A stretch of 64,000 nt of DNA from Hanleya hanleyi (taxonomy: Eukaryota > Mollusca > Polyplacophora > Lepidopleurida > Hanleyidae): assembly GCA_036873755.1 (NCBI GenBank), contig JAVTVY010037142.1:62001-126000 (forward strand). The letters run 5' to 3'. The translations under genes and the position numbers were made by a program. The notes beneath the pieces were generated by a model. It was not told where the DNA came from, did not search any database, and was given only the letters and a program-made list of their open reading frames with translations. Below, piece by piece: positions 21,006 through 32,639 of this stretch; position 1 is the stretch's first letter; each line of letters begins with the position of its first letter.

Positions 21006-23860
21006 ATTGAATTGAATTGAATTGAATACTTTATTCACCATACAGAAGCATGTGCATCAAATATTTAGCTAATTTATAATAATGATACATATGGCGGGAA
21101 TAAAACCCTAAAGGGCTTGTTTTATCCCAGGAATTAATATATTAAGTAACAGCGTTTAGCAGTGAGAGTATAGTATATAATTTAACAGATTGATGAATAA
21201 AGATAAGTAAAGATATAGTATCAGTCATGGCATGAGGTGGACATATACTACGTATTCATGGGCAAAGATTTGGCAGTGACAGTCATGGCATGTGTAGTGG
21301 ACATATTTCGTACATTATATAATATCCAAGTATATATATTTTACGTTAATACAGTAGATAGAAATAAATTAATATTAGGTGGTGGCATTATTATGACAGG
21401 GCCGATATACACACACGTGAGCAACAGACAAAATGCATATTCGAGACCATCTTAGACCACTGAATCAATAAGATGTTTCCTTACTTCTCGTTTGAATGAT
21501 GATGTTGACGTTATAGATTTTAAGTTGGAGAACAAAGCGTTCCAGGTACGAGGGCCTTTCAGTTTGACGGTGAAGAATGAGAGTTGCGACGAACAGAGTT
21601 CTCTGTAAAGATTGAGATTTGAGTGCCTGGTCGGGTAATGGTGTACAGCCGACTGTTTAGTGAAGTAGGTAAGATACAAAGAGGGAAGAAAGACTTTGTG
21701 GTAAATGAATCTGTGAACAAATATTAAAGTGAGGTAATCATTAATTTTCGTCAAAGGTAAGATATTTGTTTGCTTGAAAAGAGGCAATGTATGAGAATAC
21801 TTATCACTCGAGCTAATTATCCTAATAAGTCGTTTTTGTAGTAAGACTAGTGGTTGTAGATGAGAAGGGAACGTGTTAGCCCAGACCAGATTACAATACG
21901 AAGTGTAAGAATAAAATAATGAGTAATACAACATAGTTAACGTCTGCCTATTGAGACAGTGTTTAATATTGTTAATTACACCAATGTTCCTGGATAATTT
22001 TGAGCATAGTTCATCGATGTGTGTTTTCCAGTTGAGCCTATCATTGAAGTAAATTCCCAGAAATTTATAACTATTAACTTGTTCGAGCTCATGGTCAGAA
22101 ATAGAGAGCTTTGGAAGGCTTGACGGTGAATGTCGAGTTGGCTTTATGATGATGTACTTTGTTTTCAGAATATTGAGTGATAATTTATTGCAAGAGAACC
22201 ATTCTTGGAGCTTGCGAAGTTCATCAGACATTGTTTGAATTAAAATGGTTGGATCAGGGTTCGAATATGAAGTACTTGTGTCGTCGGCAAAAAGTATAAT
22301 ATGAAGAACATCGGAGACACTGACAATATCATTTATATAAATCAAAAAAAGGATAGGACCGAGTATTGAACCCTGTGGCACACCACAGGAAATCGATTGG
22401 GGAACTGATAATGTGCTATTCAGAGATACGCACTGGGTTCTGGAAGTTAGATAACTACGAAACCAGTCGTTGGTTGGTCCCCTGAAACCATAATAATCGA
22501 GTTTATGCAAAAGTATTTCATGATTAACTGTATCAAATGCTTTGGGTAAGTCTAAGAATGTAGTTATGCTGTATTGTTTGGCTTCTTTTGCGGTGATTAA
22601 CTGATCATATAAAGAGAGTACAGCCAAAGAAGTTGAGTGATTGGCGCGAAATCCAAATTGATTTGGGCATATTATGTTATTTTCTTCTAGAAAGGAGTTC
22701 GTTCTGTTGGCCACAAGTTTCTCTAATATCTTACTAAAGCATGGAAGAACAGATATAGGCCTATAGTTAGATATGGAGTTAGTATCACCAGTTTTGAAGA
22801 CAGGAGTGACTTTGGCAATCTTAAGATCATCCGGGACTAACCCCGTTTGAAACGATAAGTTCATGATTGAAGATATTGGGGCAGAAATGTGCTTTGAAAC
22901 AGGTTTAAGCAGTGACAAGCGGATCCCGTCAGTGCCCGGTGATCCCTTCTTCAGTTCAGCGATAACATTAACAATTTCCTGTGGTGTGCACGGTGCTAAG
23001 AACAGTTCATTTTGGAACTCTTCAGTAAGGAAATTTTTAAAATTTGTGGATACATTTGGGATTTTGGAGGCTAGTTTGGAGGCAACAGTACAGAACTATT
23101 CGTTCATGTAATTTGCTATCTCAGAGGAATCAGAAGTCGTCTGACCATTGATATCAACAGATTGGGGCACTGTAGAAGATTTTCGTCGTTGCATTAACTC
23201 ATTAATAGTTTTCCAAGTGTTTTTGATATTGTTATTGTGCTCATTAAATTTGTCTTCATAATATTTCTTTTTCGTAAGCTTCAGTAAGTGGTTCAGTTTA
23301 TTTCGATATCGCTTGCATTGATTGGTATTTTCCGTGTTCTTATTGGTTATATAGAGTCTGTATAGTCTATTTTTCTCGCGAATTGAATTCAGAAGGTTTG
23401 GAGTTATCCATGGTTTGATTATCTTTAATTTTTCAGGCCGTTTCGTGATGATAGGAAAACATTCATTATAGATAGCATTAAATTTATATAAAAATGTTTG
23501 AAGAGCATTGGTAACATCAGTAGTTTCCTGTTCTAGGCTCCAATCAGCATGCTTCAGTTTGTCTTCAAAGAGAGCTTTTTGCGTGGAGTTTATGAGACGG
23601 AACTCTGTGTTTTTGATCTTTGGAGCGTTGGAATGCAGACACTTGCTAATGTGGAAAACGGGGAAGTGATCCGAAATATCGGAGAGAAGGATACCGGAGC
23701 AGAGATCGTCTTCGTGAAAATTGGTAAAGATATTGTCAATGAGAGTTGCGGAGTGTGATTTCACACGAGTAGGTTTAGTTATTTTGGGGAAGAAATAGAA
23801 AGATATCATGGTTTCATAAAATTGATCAAAGAAAACAAGTGGTAAGGATATGAACATTGT
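21006..23860 (-). mobile_element. 5'-truncated CR1/L2-like LINE
   Basis: Minus-strand non-LTR retrotransposon. Its 3' end is AATAAAGTATTCA followed by about four ATTCA pentamers (21006-21027), the microsatellite type of 3' end used by CR1/L2 relatives. The body is the end of an APE endonuclease plus a complete RT. Similarity stops near 23860, inside the endonuclease, which is typical of 5' truncation. The RT motifs fit the Jockey superfamily; the clade call is from motif feel, not a tree. Confidence 0.85.
21452..23857 (-). pseudogene. LINE ORF2: endonuclease C-terminus plus reverse transcriptase, one stop
   Basis: This frame would copy LINE RNA into DNA at a nicked target. From residue 1 it shows the last part of an APE endonuclease (LIDNIFTN at 39-46, SDISDHFPVF at 59-68), then a linker, then an in-frame TAG at 23096-23098. 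The same frame continues open for about 59 residues before a methionine at 22918 and a 488-residue RT part. RT motifs visible there: FLDLPKAFDT (121-130, the usual S replaced by P), GVPQGSILGP (179-188) and the catalytic FADDT (210-214). No other lesion separates the two halves, so the copy is young. The endonuclease N-terminus and ORF1 are absent, so it cannot be autonomous. Confidence 0.9.
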
Positions 23861-25068
23861 AGCTGAAGTAGATGCTGGACTGTTTTTGCCATTGCTTTCC
23901 TATGCCAAACTAAACCACTGATGGGAAGCGATAAACAGGGCTACAAATAGATCAGGGCCTTCAGCTGAAATCCAATGCTGATGCAATAAGCGTGGAAACT
24001 TTCTTTAGTTTTTCATGACGAGTGGTAAACGTGGCAACAGCGGTCGCTTACTGTACCATGAGGTTAGCGTGCTTCGCGATTTCTACCGGCGCTTCCCTAG
24101 CAATTTACATATAGAACTGCTGAATGAAGTGAGGAAATTTTCTTGATAGACCACGGCTATCCACTAAAAGTCTCAAGTATATTCGTTGGATAACGGCACG
24201 TGTGTGACACGGTAAACCACAAACAAACTCATTAGTGTCCAGTCGGTTGGTGAGCAGTCCGTATGCCGGGCGGTTCCCATACTACAGCTTATTCCAGCAC
24301 GCAACAAATAAACCCAAAGGCTAATACAACTTGATTATCCAACAACTCGTCTGAATAAGTTCTCTGCCTCTTCCGCTCGTTATATCTGGGTCTTAATGAC
24401 CGGAAAGGCGACGAGGAAAACCAATTGTCCAATTTAGACCAACCGATCATTAGAGTAATAAGTTCACAACCGGTTCATCTTAGTCAGAGAGCAAAGTAGA
24501 AACCCCAAATATGTTTGAGATGGAATTCGTGAAAAATACGTATACACAATAAAGGGAATCTATTGGAATATTGGTATTCAATAGGACGCCGTGGTCCAAA
24601 ACTCTTATTTAGCTGCTCACATGCATAGATGCATACATCAAACAAATAATAATTAGCGCCAACTGCTCTGGAGCGGCAAAAGCGAGTAACATTCTTTATG
24701 ATGACCACAGAGTGGAATGGTTCTCTCAACGATTCATTATCACTGACAAGAATTCGCCTGACAAGTTTCAAGGGGAATTTCAACCAAAATTGTTTATCTT
24801 GCTGGATTGTATCTCGCTCACATGTTCTTCTGTAAGTCTTATATGTATTATTGAACTAGCATTACACGTCTGATAACGACAGAAATTCGCCGTTTTCGTG
24901 CCGAGGTGTTTCTGCATCACCGGTCGTGGAAACAATCAATGAAATACCAAACTGATTTTTGTATCATGTTGGTCATAGGAGCAAAGTTTGGAAACAAAAA
25001 ATATCCCAGTATTTTGCACTCACAATTGCCAGAATTCAATTAGTTGAAATATGTATGTGCGAGCTGTG
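23861..25068. other. No recognisable gene
   Basis: No repeat or ORF could be supported on either strand. Confidence 0.5.
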
Positions 25069-25920
25069 TCCTTAACAACGGTGAGTAGCCAGGCGTGGAT
25101 TGCACAAAAAATCGTGCGACATTGCCTGAGGAATATGTGGTATTGCTTCGATATTGTGTGAGATATCGTCTCGGGAACGTTGCCTATTTGCACTGTGTTT
25201 TTTAGTGAAATTGTAGTTTCGGGCTGCTTCCCATACGGATTTCGCGGCCCATCTATACAATGCTTTATTTATATTTCATTAAACATTCTCGCTTCAATTC
25301 ATAGATTTACATGCACTTTGGTTTAAAACAACAAAAGATAGAAAAGTCAAATTAAAAATGTCTATATACAAGTTCAAATCTATATCGGTCATTCAATTCA
25401 TAGAGACCATCTTAAGTGTTACAGTTATTTGCATAATTACTCGCATGGTTGTATCCTTTGTCTTTGTTCCCTTCCCTAGCATTACTCGCGGAAATGTGTA
25501 TCAAGGAACATGATGACAGGCTTCATCATATTGTGTACAAGTCAAATGTTGGGTTTTTTTTAGTTTTGATAGTGGGCTCTTTATGACATCACGTGAGCCA
25601 CGTTTCACGGGGGGTCTGTTTCTGAGGTGCTTGTCTCTGTATTAGTCTGTGTTATTTTACTGTTCGGTGTCACAGATTTCGTCAAATACTGTACCCAGGT
25701 ATTTTCCTGCGGAGGTATGGCTGTAGAAAATACATCAAAAAGAGTACGGGCGATTAATGTCATCATGATAGGGCGTTGTAATGGAATATTGTCATCAACG
25801 GGTACTAGCGATTGTTTTGATAAAAAGGCGTATGCCACAATGGAATATTTTCATCTAAGGGTATCAGGGATTATTGTCATAGTAATAGGATGTTACAATG
25901 GAATATTTTAATCAGAGGGT
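25069..25920 (-). mobile_element. PLE-B fragment, copy 1
   Basis: Collinear with 28090-28940 in the same orientation, at roughly 80 percent identity by eye. The shared order is the block read as CNPRLATHRC, repeat A (25205-25340), a stretch with CATTCAATTCATAGAGA, and the 58-bp minisatellite. The GIY-YIG codons found at 27.9-28.1 kb are missing here. It is a decayed duplicate of part of a Penelope-like element. Confidence 0.6.
25205..25340 (-). repeat. Dispersed repeat A (within PLE-B copy 1)
   Basis: AAATTGTAGTTTCGGGCTGC, CCATACGGATTTCGCGGCCC and a tail ending near CACTTTGGTTTAAAACAAC. Confidence 0.75.
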
Positions 25921-26068
25921 AGAGCGATTATTATTATGATAATAATGCGTTACAATGGGATGTTGTCATCAAAGGAGACCAACGATCAATGTCATGTTAA
26001 CGGAGCGTTACAGTGGAATATTCTTATCAAAGGGTACTAGCGAATAAATGTCACGATAATGTAGCGTT
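25745..26068. repeat. 58-bp minisatellite, about 5.5 degenerate units
   Basis: Units have GCGATTAATGTCATGATAAT, then GCGTTACAATGGAATATTGT, then CATCAAAGGGTACTA, with many substitutions. The same repeat with about 2.3 units lies at 28811-28945 in the second PLE-B copy. Confidence 0.85.
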
Positions 26069-26072
26069 ACGT

Positions 26073-26215
26073 TGTCAAGGGACGATAGATTTTCAAGGGA
26101 CGATGTGTGCCAAGGGGCGATATGTGTCAAGGGAAGCTAGGTGTCAAGGGACCACAAATGTCAAGGGACAATATATGTTAATGAACAATAGGTAATAAGA
26201 GACAATAAGTGTCTG
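26073..26215. repeat. 17-18-bp minisatellite
   Basis: About eight units of the form TGTCAAGGGACGATATG, decaying to the right. It begins where the 58-bp array ends. Confidence 0.75.
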
Positions 26216-27099
26216 GGAATCGACTTACATGCGTCATTGAATTATTCGTCTGATCTTGGCGCAGATGTCGACATAAAAAATGCATGACTGGTCCAGCTGC
26301 GATGTATATGAACGCGGAATTACATCGTGCGAGGGAGCGAGGGAGATAACTAATTGCTCATGACTACCTAAACAATATCGGACGGACAGTTCGAGTTGAA
26401 GAGAAACGAAATAAAATAGGAACAGATCGATAGTTGGCCGAGATAATTGATCCTATGTTGGGATTACACGACTTACATATAAACTGACAAGAGCCATATT
26501 CATCAACCTTTCTAATGTTATGTAGGGTATAGTATGATCCTCCAGTTCGTGATATTGAGATAGGTGTATATAAACTGATCGGATTTGTCGGTCTCTCTGA
26601 CAATATTCGAATCCTCGCGGTAAGGGGTTGTCAGAATGCATCAATCACGTATCTTCTGAAGATCCGCATTTTATTAACCAGATCAGACACCTGGATCCCC
26701 ACATGAGTCACGTTCGTCACCTGTTCGTTTCCAATAATTCCGCCAGAATATTGTCACAATGGTGATGTAAATGTAAACATCAGATATATAACATAACGGA
26801 TAATGTTTTGTATGTTAATATGTAAGTTTTGCAGCTCGATCAATTTTGTTAAATGTTATATCATGCTTCTACCCTGCAAACAGTGGACAGGCCTAATAAG
26901 CTTCGTCAATCCGCTGGTATATTAACTCCTGCAAAAGTTTGATCGTCTGCATGGACTTCTTAACGCAAACACTAATCTCCCTGTTATTAGACAAAATAAA
27001 TGAATAAAAAAGGGTGTCACCTTTAAGACTAACTATGTTTAATTTTCTCATGCTTTCATATGTATAGTAGATATTTGCTTAATCAAGTAAAGTTCAGTG
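26216..27099. other. No recognisable gene
   Basis: GGGAGATAACT at about 26342 is the mollusc-type motif already noted at 15.56 kb. Nothing else was identified. Confidence 0.4.
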
Positions 27100-27220
27100 A
27101 AATTGATTGAAATTGTAGTTTAAGGGCCGCTTTCCTTACGGATTTCGCGGCCCATCAACTCAATGTTTTATTTAAATTTCACGATACCTTTCTTAGTTCA
27201 TTCAAGATCTTTTCCAGCGC
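27100..27220 (-). repeat. Dispersed repeat A
   Basis: GATTGAAATTGTAGTTTAAG, ACGGATTTCGCGGCCCATC and TTTTATTTAAATTTCACG. Close to the 14.4-kb copy. Confidence 0.8.
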
Positions 27221-27870
27221 TAAATATTAAAATAAATAATTAAATAATAAATAACAATGAGAGAGCAGAGGTAGATTTTAATAGAACTAAAGAAGAATCG
27301 TTATGTACAAGTTCGTAGTTCTGTTTTTGGTTAGGTTATACTGGTAAATATGTTTTCATTGTAATTGTGTGAATGATTCCTTTGTTTTGTAAGTTCAGTG
27401 AAATAGATGATTGCAGGTACTTATGCAAATCAGTACAATTGGTGAATATGGACAGGTATAAACATGTGATTAAAGTTTATAATAGGCTAAGGTGACAACA
27501 ATACAAGAACAATTATATCCAATGTTAGACTGCACAGCAGTTGTGTAATAATGGAGTAGCACTGGTTGAGTGTTAAAAGAGCACTGATTAATCCAGGAGG
27601 TGTTTGCTGCGGAAACAACAGGTAGATGAAGTATAAATGATTGTCTTATGAAAGAACAAACATAAAGGTATTGTTTGGTAAATATAACAGTATTGTCAAG
27701 GAAATATAATAAATATGTATCTATAGAAAACTGATCAACTGATCTCAAAGCCCTACCTGGTGCTCAATACATACGCGAAAAGTCGTGAAAGAGGTTAATT
27801 TCTGTAGCGTGAAATGAAGTTCTGGGAACACACTGCGGGCTGTCACTCGGTTACACTGTGCCCTGGTAAA

Positions 27871-27940
27871 TTGCAGTCGTGATATGACTGAAACAAGGTT
27901 TAAAACGACGTTAAACCCTACTACTCACTCACTCACTCCC
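27871..27940 (+). repeat. SINE/LINE-type 3' tail
   Basis: CGTGATATGACTGAAACAAG, AACGACGTTAAACCC and a CACTCACTCACTC run. Related tails lie at 30281 and 62491. From memory, tails of this wording are widespread in gastropod genomes. The body of the element is not recognised. Confidence 0.6.
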
Positions 27941-28275
27941 TGGTAAATTGAAATGTTCCTCTATGGGCTTTTGTCTTGTGGTTGATGTAACTTCTATATC
28001 CATTTATCGGTATGGTCTGCCCTGTTCTCCTGATGTAAACTGCAGTTGGACATTTCTGGCAGGTAATGGCGTAGGCGAGTTGACATTTGTCTCTAACAAC
28101 GGGGTGTAGCCAGGCGTGGATGCACACGAGATCGTGCAATATTGCCCGAGGAATATGTGCTATTGCTTCGATATTGTGTGATATCCTCTCGGGACCATTG
28201 GCTATATGCAGTGTGTTTTATATTGAAATCGAGTTTCGAGCCGCTTCCCATATGGATTTCGCTGTCCATCAACAC
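27933..28275 (-). pseudogene. GIY-YIG endonuclease domain of Penelope-like element B
   Basis: The domain nicks DNA for insertion and in canonical PLEs lies C-terminal to the RT. The frame 28139-27933 reads VRDKCQLAYAITCQKCP, then AVYIRRTGQT and NGYRSYINHKTKA. This matches the PLE pattern YxIxCxxCPxxxYIGxTGQTxxxRxNxH. The YIG tripeptide has become YIR, so the active site is altered. The upstream block (28093-28275, ending HPRLATPRC) reads in another frame, showing a frameshift. The RT half is at 28.9-29.3 kb. Identification is by motif and is strong; activity is very unlikely. Confidence 0.75.
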
Positions 28276-28350
28276 AATGCTTCATTTATATTTCATTATA
28301 AATTCTTGCTTCAATTCATAGATTTACGAACACTAGTTTAAAACAACAAA
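28225..28350 (-). repeat. Dispersed repeat A (within PLE-B copy 2)
   Basis: TTTCGAGCCGCTTCCCATA, GGATTTCGCTGTCCATC and CAATTCATAGATTTA. It sits at the same place as the copy at 25.2 kb relative to the neighbouring blocks. Confidence 0.7.
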
Positions 28351-28810
28351 AGATAGAAAAGCCAAATTTAAAATGTCTATGTACAAGTTCGAATATCTAT
28401 ATCAGTCATTCAATTCATAGAGAGCACCGTAAGTGTAACAGTTCTTTGCATAATGGATCGCGTGGTTGTGTCCTTTGTCTTTTTACCCTTCCCTTACATA
28501 CATGAGCCGTACAGAAACTAGTAGAACCGCGACTGCTCTGTAACAATACTCAAGGAAATGTGATCAGGAACAGGATGACAGGCCTCATGTGATTGTGTGT
28601 ACAAATGTTTTTGTTCTAGTTTTGTTAGTGGGCTCTTTAGGACATCACAGAAGAGACGTGTCAGGGGCTTTCTGTTGCTGTGATATTTTCTTTGTATTGG
28701 GCTGTGCTACTTTGCGTCATTCGATTCGGTGTCGCAGGTTTCGTCAAATAATGTGTTCAGGTATTCTCGTGCGGATGTTTGGCTGTACAAAAAAGAAGAT
28801 AATCAAAAAC

Positions 28811-28945
28811 GGTACGGGCGACTAATGTATTGATAAAAGTGCGTTACCATGAAATATTTTCACCAAAAGGTACAAGCGATTAATGCCATGATAATAATGC
28901 GTTACAATGGGATGTTGTCATCAAAGGGTACAAGCGAATAATGTA
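28811..28945. repeat. 58-bp minisatellite, about 2.3 units
   Basis: GCGATTAATGCCATGATAAT and GCGTTACAATGGGATGTTGT, as in the array at 25.75 kb. On the minus strand it directly follows the PLE-B RT fragment and replaces the expected YIDD region. Confidence 0.8.
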
Positions 28946-29320
28946 ATGGGCCAGGAGTATGTTTACATATTGGGGAGCCATCAGGGTTGCCATGGCATGT
29001 CTGTAGGTACAAGATGTTCTCAAATGCGAGGTAGGTATGCGTGAGAACAAATTGGGATAGCGTCGCTAACGTGTGGAATACTGGTGTACAGCGCCTCAAC
29101 GTCCATGATGTCTAGTATAGTGCGTTCTCTCAGGTGGTTGATCTATTTCAGTCTGAGGAAATATATGGTATCTTGTATGTAACTCTGGGTTGCCCGGTTT
29201 GTGAATTTTGGGCGGAAATTCAGAACCATGCGACATTACCTGGCCGTGGTTCATGTGCATCGAGGTGAGACGGTGGCCCTGGACGAGACTGTTGAGTTCG
29301 GTCTTTTTCTTGTGCATCAA
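28900..29320 (-). pseudogene. Reverse transcriptase fragment of Penelope-like element B
   Basis: Minus-strand frames show the early PLE RT blocks in order: KKKTELNSLV, FPPKIHKPGNP, then VEALYTSIPH-like codons in a shifted frame, and FENILYLQTCHG. The last corresponds to the PLE motif in which a tyrosine-leucine-glutamine precedes the MGT block. At least two frameshifts and a stop interrupt it, and the fragment runs into the 58-bp minisatellite before the catalytic YIDD motif. Together with the GIY-YIG block 0.8 kb downstream it defines a canonical RT-then-endonuclease PLE remnant. Confidence 0.7.
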
Positions 29321-29689
29321 GCTGGTTGGTTCTTTTGGTACCTCTGCTGGTAGTCAGTTTAAAGTTAGCCGGTGCTGAACAGTTAGCCGATGTGCGCTAA
29401 ACCACCACCTTGCATTTCGAGAATAATGGTGTTTGTAACTGTACATGCCTTACAGGATTTTTTTTTTGGTCGGCGGTCAGAGTTCGCTGAGACTTCGCAA
29501 CAGGCGACTGCTCAGAGTGACGGATTAGTTAAGAGGGTGTGACGGATAACCCAGAACATAGGGCTAAAAATCTGTGACACCGACTCGAACGACGCCATGT
29601 AAAATAGCCCAATACAAAGACATCTATCCCAGAAACAAACGCCCCCACTCCCCACACGACGCTGCTGGCACAGTTTTACTTCCGCATCT

Positions 29690-29815
29690 TTTGGTAATTG
29701 TTTTAAACCAAAGTGCTTGTAAAATTATGAATTGAAAAACAAAGAAATTTATAATGAAATATAAAAGAAACATTGTGTTGATGAGCCGCGAAGCGTATGT
29801 ATACGGTCTTCAACG
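29690..29815 (+). repeat. Dispersed repeat A
   Basis: Inverted copy of the block at 25205-25340: TTTTAAACCAAAGTGCTTGT, ATAATGAAATATAA and ATTGTGTTGATGAGCCGCGA. Confidence 0.7.
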
Positions 29816-31373
29816 GAGGGTCTCATGCTTCAATATCAGTATTTCCTTAGCATGTGCGTAAAAGAACTGCCTCTATTGAAATCAATCGTTATCACACGAT
29901 AATGAAGTTGTGGAAAGTCTCCGGTGGCACCTTCAGCTTTCCCTTCGCGAGCTTAGTAAAACTATTGATCATGGTATCTCGATTTTAAAGACTGGTCAGT
30001 GATTAGGACCAGTTCTGGGGTGAGCGCTATACGCCAGAATACAGCCGAGAACGGACTGGTTCATGACTCGCCATTATCAAAAATTAATACGGCCTACGTT
30101 TAGAGTATCAATATTGCACGACATATTTCTTTGGTAAAGAACTCTTGTTAGTGGGTGTACAGCTTCGTAAACTGAATTAGCCCGATTGATTGTGACAAGA
30201 AATTAATACAGAAATTTGACACGAAAAATGGGAAATATTTTACATTATATTGCAGTTGAAGGCTATTTTATATATAGTTCACTTTCGTGATATGACTGAT
30301 AAATTGTTGAAATCGACATTAAAATCCTACTCTCTCACTACAGTGCAGTTTTCATACCATAATGGCGTTGTGAAATTTGGGATTTGCTTTGATGACGTTA
30401 TCGGTCTTAGATTGGTGTTATTCTCTACCACGTGCAGACGGGTTGTCACACCAGAGAATTCATGAGACAATTACAGCACTGAGTAATATATGAAAGTTGC
30501 CAATCTAATATATGTCTGTCTGCCGATGTTATTCGCCGCTGTGAAAACAGTATCTATTATGCTTGCACGATGTGATGATTGGATTCCTCGGTTGATTGCT
30601 TGATTGATTGATTTTTATTTGTATTTTGACTGAATGAAGTCCTACTTAGTCGCACACAGGACCGGTCACAATGACATTATCGAAACTGGGAACGTATGGT
30701 ACTGACCCGCGCAATTACACCTCTAGAGCTAAGACCAGAGTAAAGATATAGAAATGAATAGAAGATTACTGCCTCGTGGCGCTATCAGTCGGCAGTAGAA
30801 CATCCGTCTGGATTGAATACCCTTGTCCGCGGTTCCATTTACTGGTCATACAGTGGTCAGCCAATGGCTATTATTGATATTCACATGTCCCCTGGGTGCC
30901 ATGTGGTTTACTGACGTAAATCAGACATGCCTGAATATTGCGAACAATTCCACATGTCGAACTACTGCGAGAACGTCACAGCCCTGCTAGCGCCTCCGTG
31001 TTCAATTCATTAACAAAATGTATCACCTTTGTTGAGGGTTTACGCGGGTACAGGTGATATTTTCAACGAAAATACGAGAGGAATAGGAGACTGAATTTGA
31101 TCAGAGAATTGATCTTGGAATAATACAGGTAAGAATGTTTTGCCTAGAGTAGGTTGCTTAACTGTAGTTCATACAGAGTAGTGTCCATGTTGTGTATTCT
31201 GATCATAGAGAATAACGGAAAATAGTAGATCTGAGAAGTCGCCATCGATAAATACTATTGTTTGATTTCTCATGTAATTTGCCATTTGAATGAATGCTGC
31301 TGCCAGGTAAATAGTCGATGGATAAGTGCATCTTGTTCTTACTTATTTTTTAACTTCCTGATTTCCTGACAAA
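29816..31373. other. No recognisable gene; one SINE/LINE-type tail
   Basis: A tail fragment CGTGATATGACTGATAAATT, GAAATCGACATTAAAATCC lies at 30281-30339. The remainder shows no ORF or repeat that I can support. Confidence 0.5.
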
Positions 31374-31505
31374 ATGGTACTGATATTTGTTCTCAATATT
31401 TTATTAGCACTATCGAATAAGGCCCTAGGCAACAACGAAAACGGCTCTGATGCGAGCTAATTCATTTGACTTTTTTTCAATTTTATAATATGTATGCGCT
31501 CTTAA

Positions 31506-32095
31506 CCTTATCTGGCCTGGGCTTTTTGGGACCTGTCCAGGCCTGGGAGGCCCAAATGCCCACCCACCCCCCCCACTCCCCCTAATAATTTTTCTTGCCC
31601 CTTGAGCTAGGGGGCTGAAACTTACCACACTATACCCTTGGGTCAAGCTCTACCAGAAAATGTAAAAAAACCAAGATGGTCGCTTTGATGAAGTCACAGT
31701 AACGTCATTTTCAAAAACGGCATTTTTTGGTCGATATTTCGGTCAGATTTTTCGACTTTTTTATTTCTAGAATTTCTTCACAAAAGCTGCATGATAAATT
31801 AGTAAATGTGATGTGAAATAAAATATTTTTACCCACTTTTCATCGCGAAAAAGTAGAAATTTTGAAGAAATATAAAAAAATATCACTTTTCTGGTATTAG
31901 TGACCGCCATCTTGAATTTACCCATGATCTTCTGCTCGGGGTTATGCAAATAGGCTCAAAATGACCCCAATATGATGAAGTATAAAGTAAAGGAGTTTCA
32001 GTTCTCCATTTTTTGTCGTTCCGGATAGCGCAGAAAGTTTGGTAGGGGGGGGGCATTTTGCCTCCCCCCCCCCCCACCCCCCAGGCCAGGTAGGG
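31506..32095. mobile_element. 590-bp TTAA-flanked MITE (copy 1)
   Basis: TTAA at 31502-31505 and 32096-32099 flanks inverted ends of the form CCYTAYCTGGCCTGGG. TTAA target sites with ends starting CCC/CCY are typical of piggyBac; Kolobok also uses TTAA. The interior is non-coding. Near the right end a G9 run and a C-rich run of over 15 can pair into a hairpin. The equivalent in the second duplicate is at 35961-36555, and a partial relative is at 52.56 kb. Confidence 0.75.
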
Positions 32096-32377
32096 TTAAA
32101 CATATCACTCTGGTGAGTACCCTGCATGGTGATTTGAACAGCATTGCAGCATACTTGGTCGACTCTTTCCATTGCGCCTTGACTTTCTCACGGTGTCCAC
32201 ATGAATATCTATAATGAGAACGTGACTGAGATATAGCGAACATTCTTATATAGCAGCCATGATTCACTCGTCTTCTTTCCAATATTCTATACATTGTAGT
32301 CAGAATAACAGTCTGTGCTTTCAACTGGTTTTTGTTTGTCAAATTACTCTGTTATATGTTCTCGCCAAACATCGAAT

Positions 32378-32600
32378 ACAAGCGCCTATCTCGTCATTCA
32401 ATATTCAACTGGCGTCCATCAAAGAATTTCGTGTTCACAATTCAAAGGCATAATTCATATAATAGCATTAGTAGCAAGTTTTTCTACAAGGGAGAAATGG
32501 TCAACAGTTGCCAGCAAGACATCATGATGTTCCAAAAATATCAAGTTCGTATCGCTGATCGGTATTCTTAATCCATATGATTTTCGTTGTGAAGTCCGAT
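32378..32600 (-). repeat. PLE-A 3' UTR (repeat B), copy 1
   Basis: Begins ACAAGCGCCTATCTCGTC, includes GACATCATGATGTTCCAAAA and CGTATCGCTGATCGGTATTC, and is continuous upstream (higher coordinates) with the PLE-A RT remnant. This adjacency ties repeat B to the PLE. Confidence 0.75.
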
Positions 32601-32639
32601 ATAGCCTGTTATTTTAAGCTTTCGCCATAAGGTTTTGTG

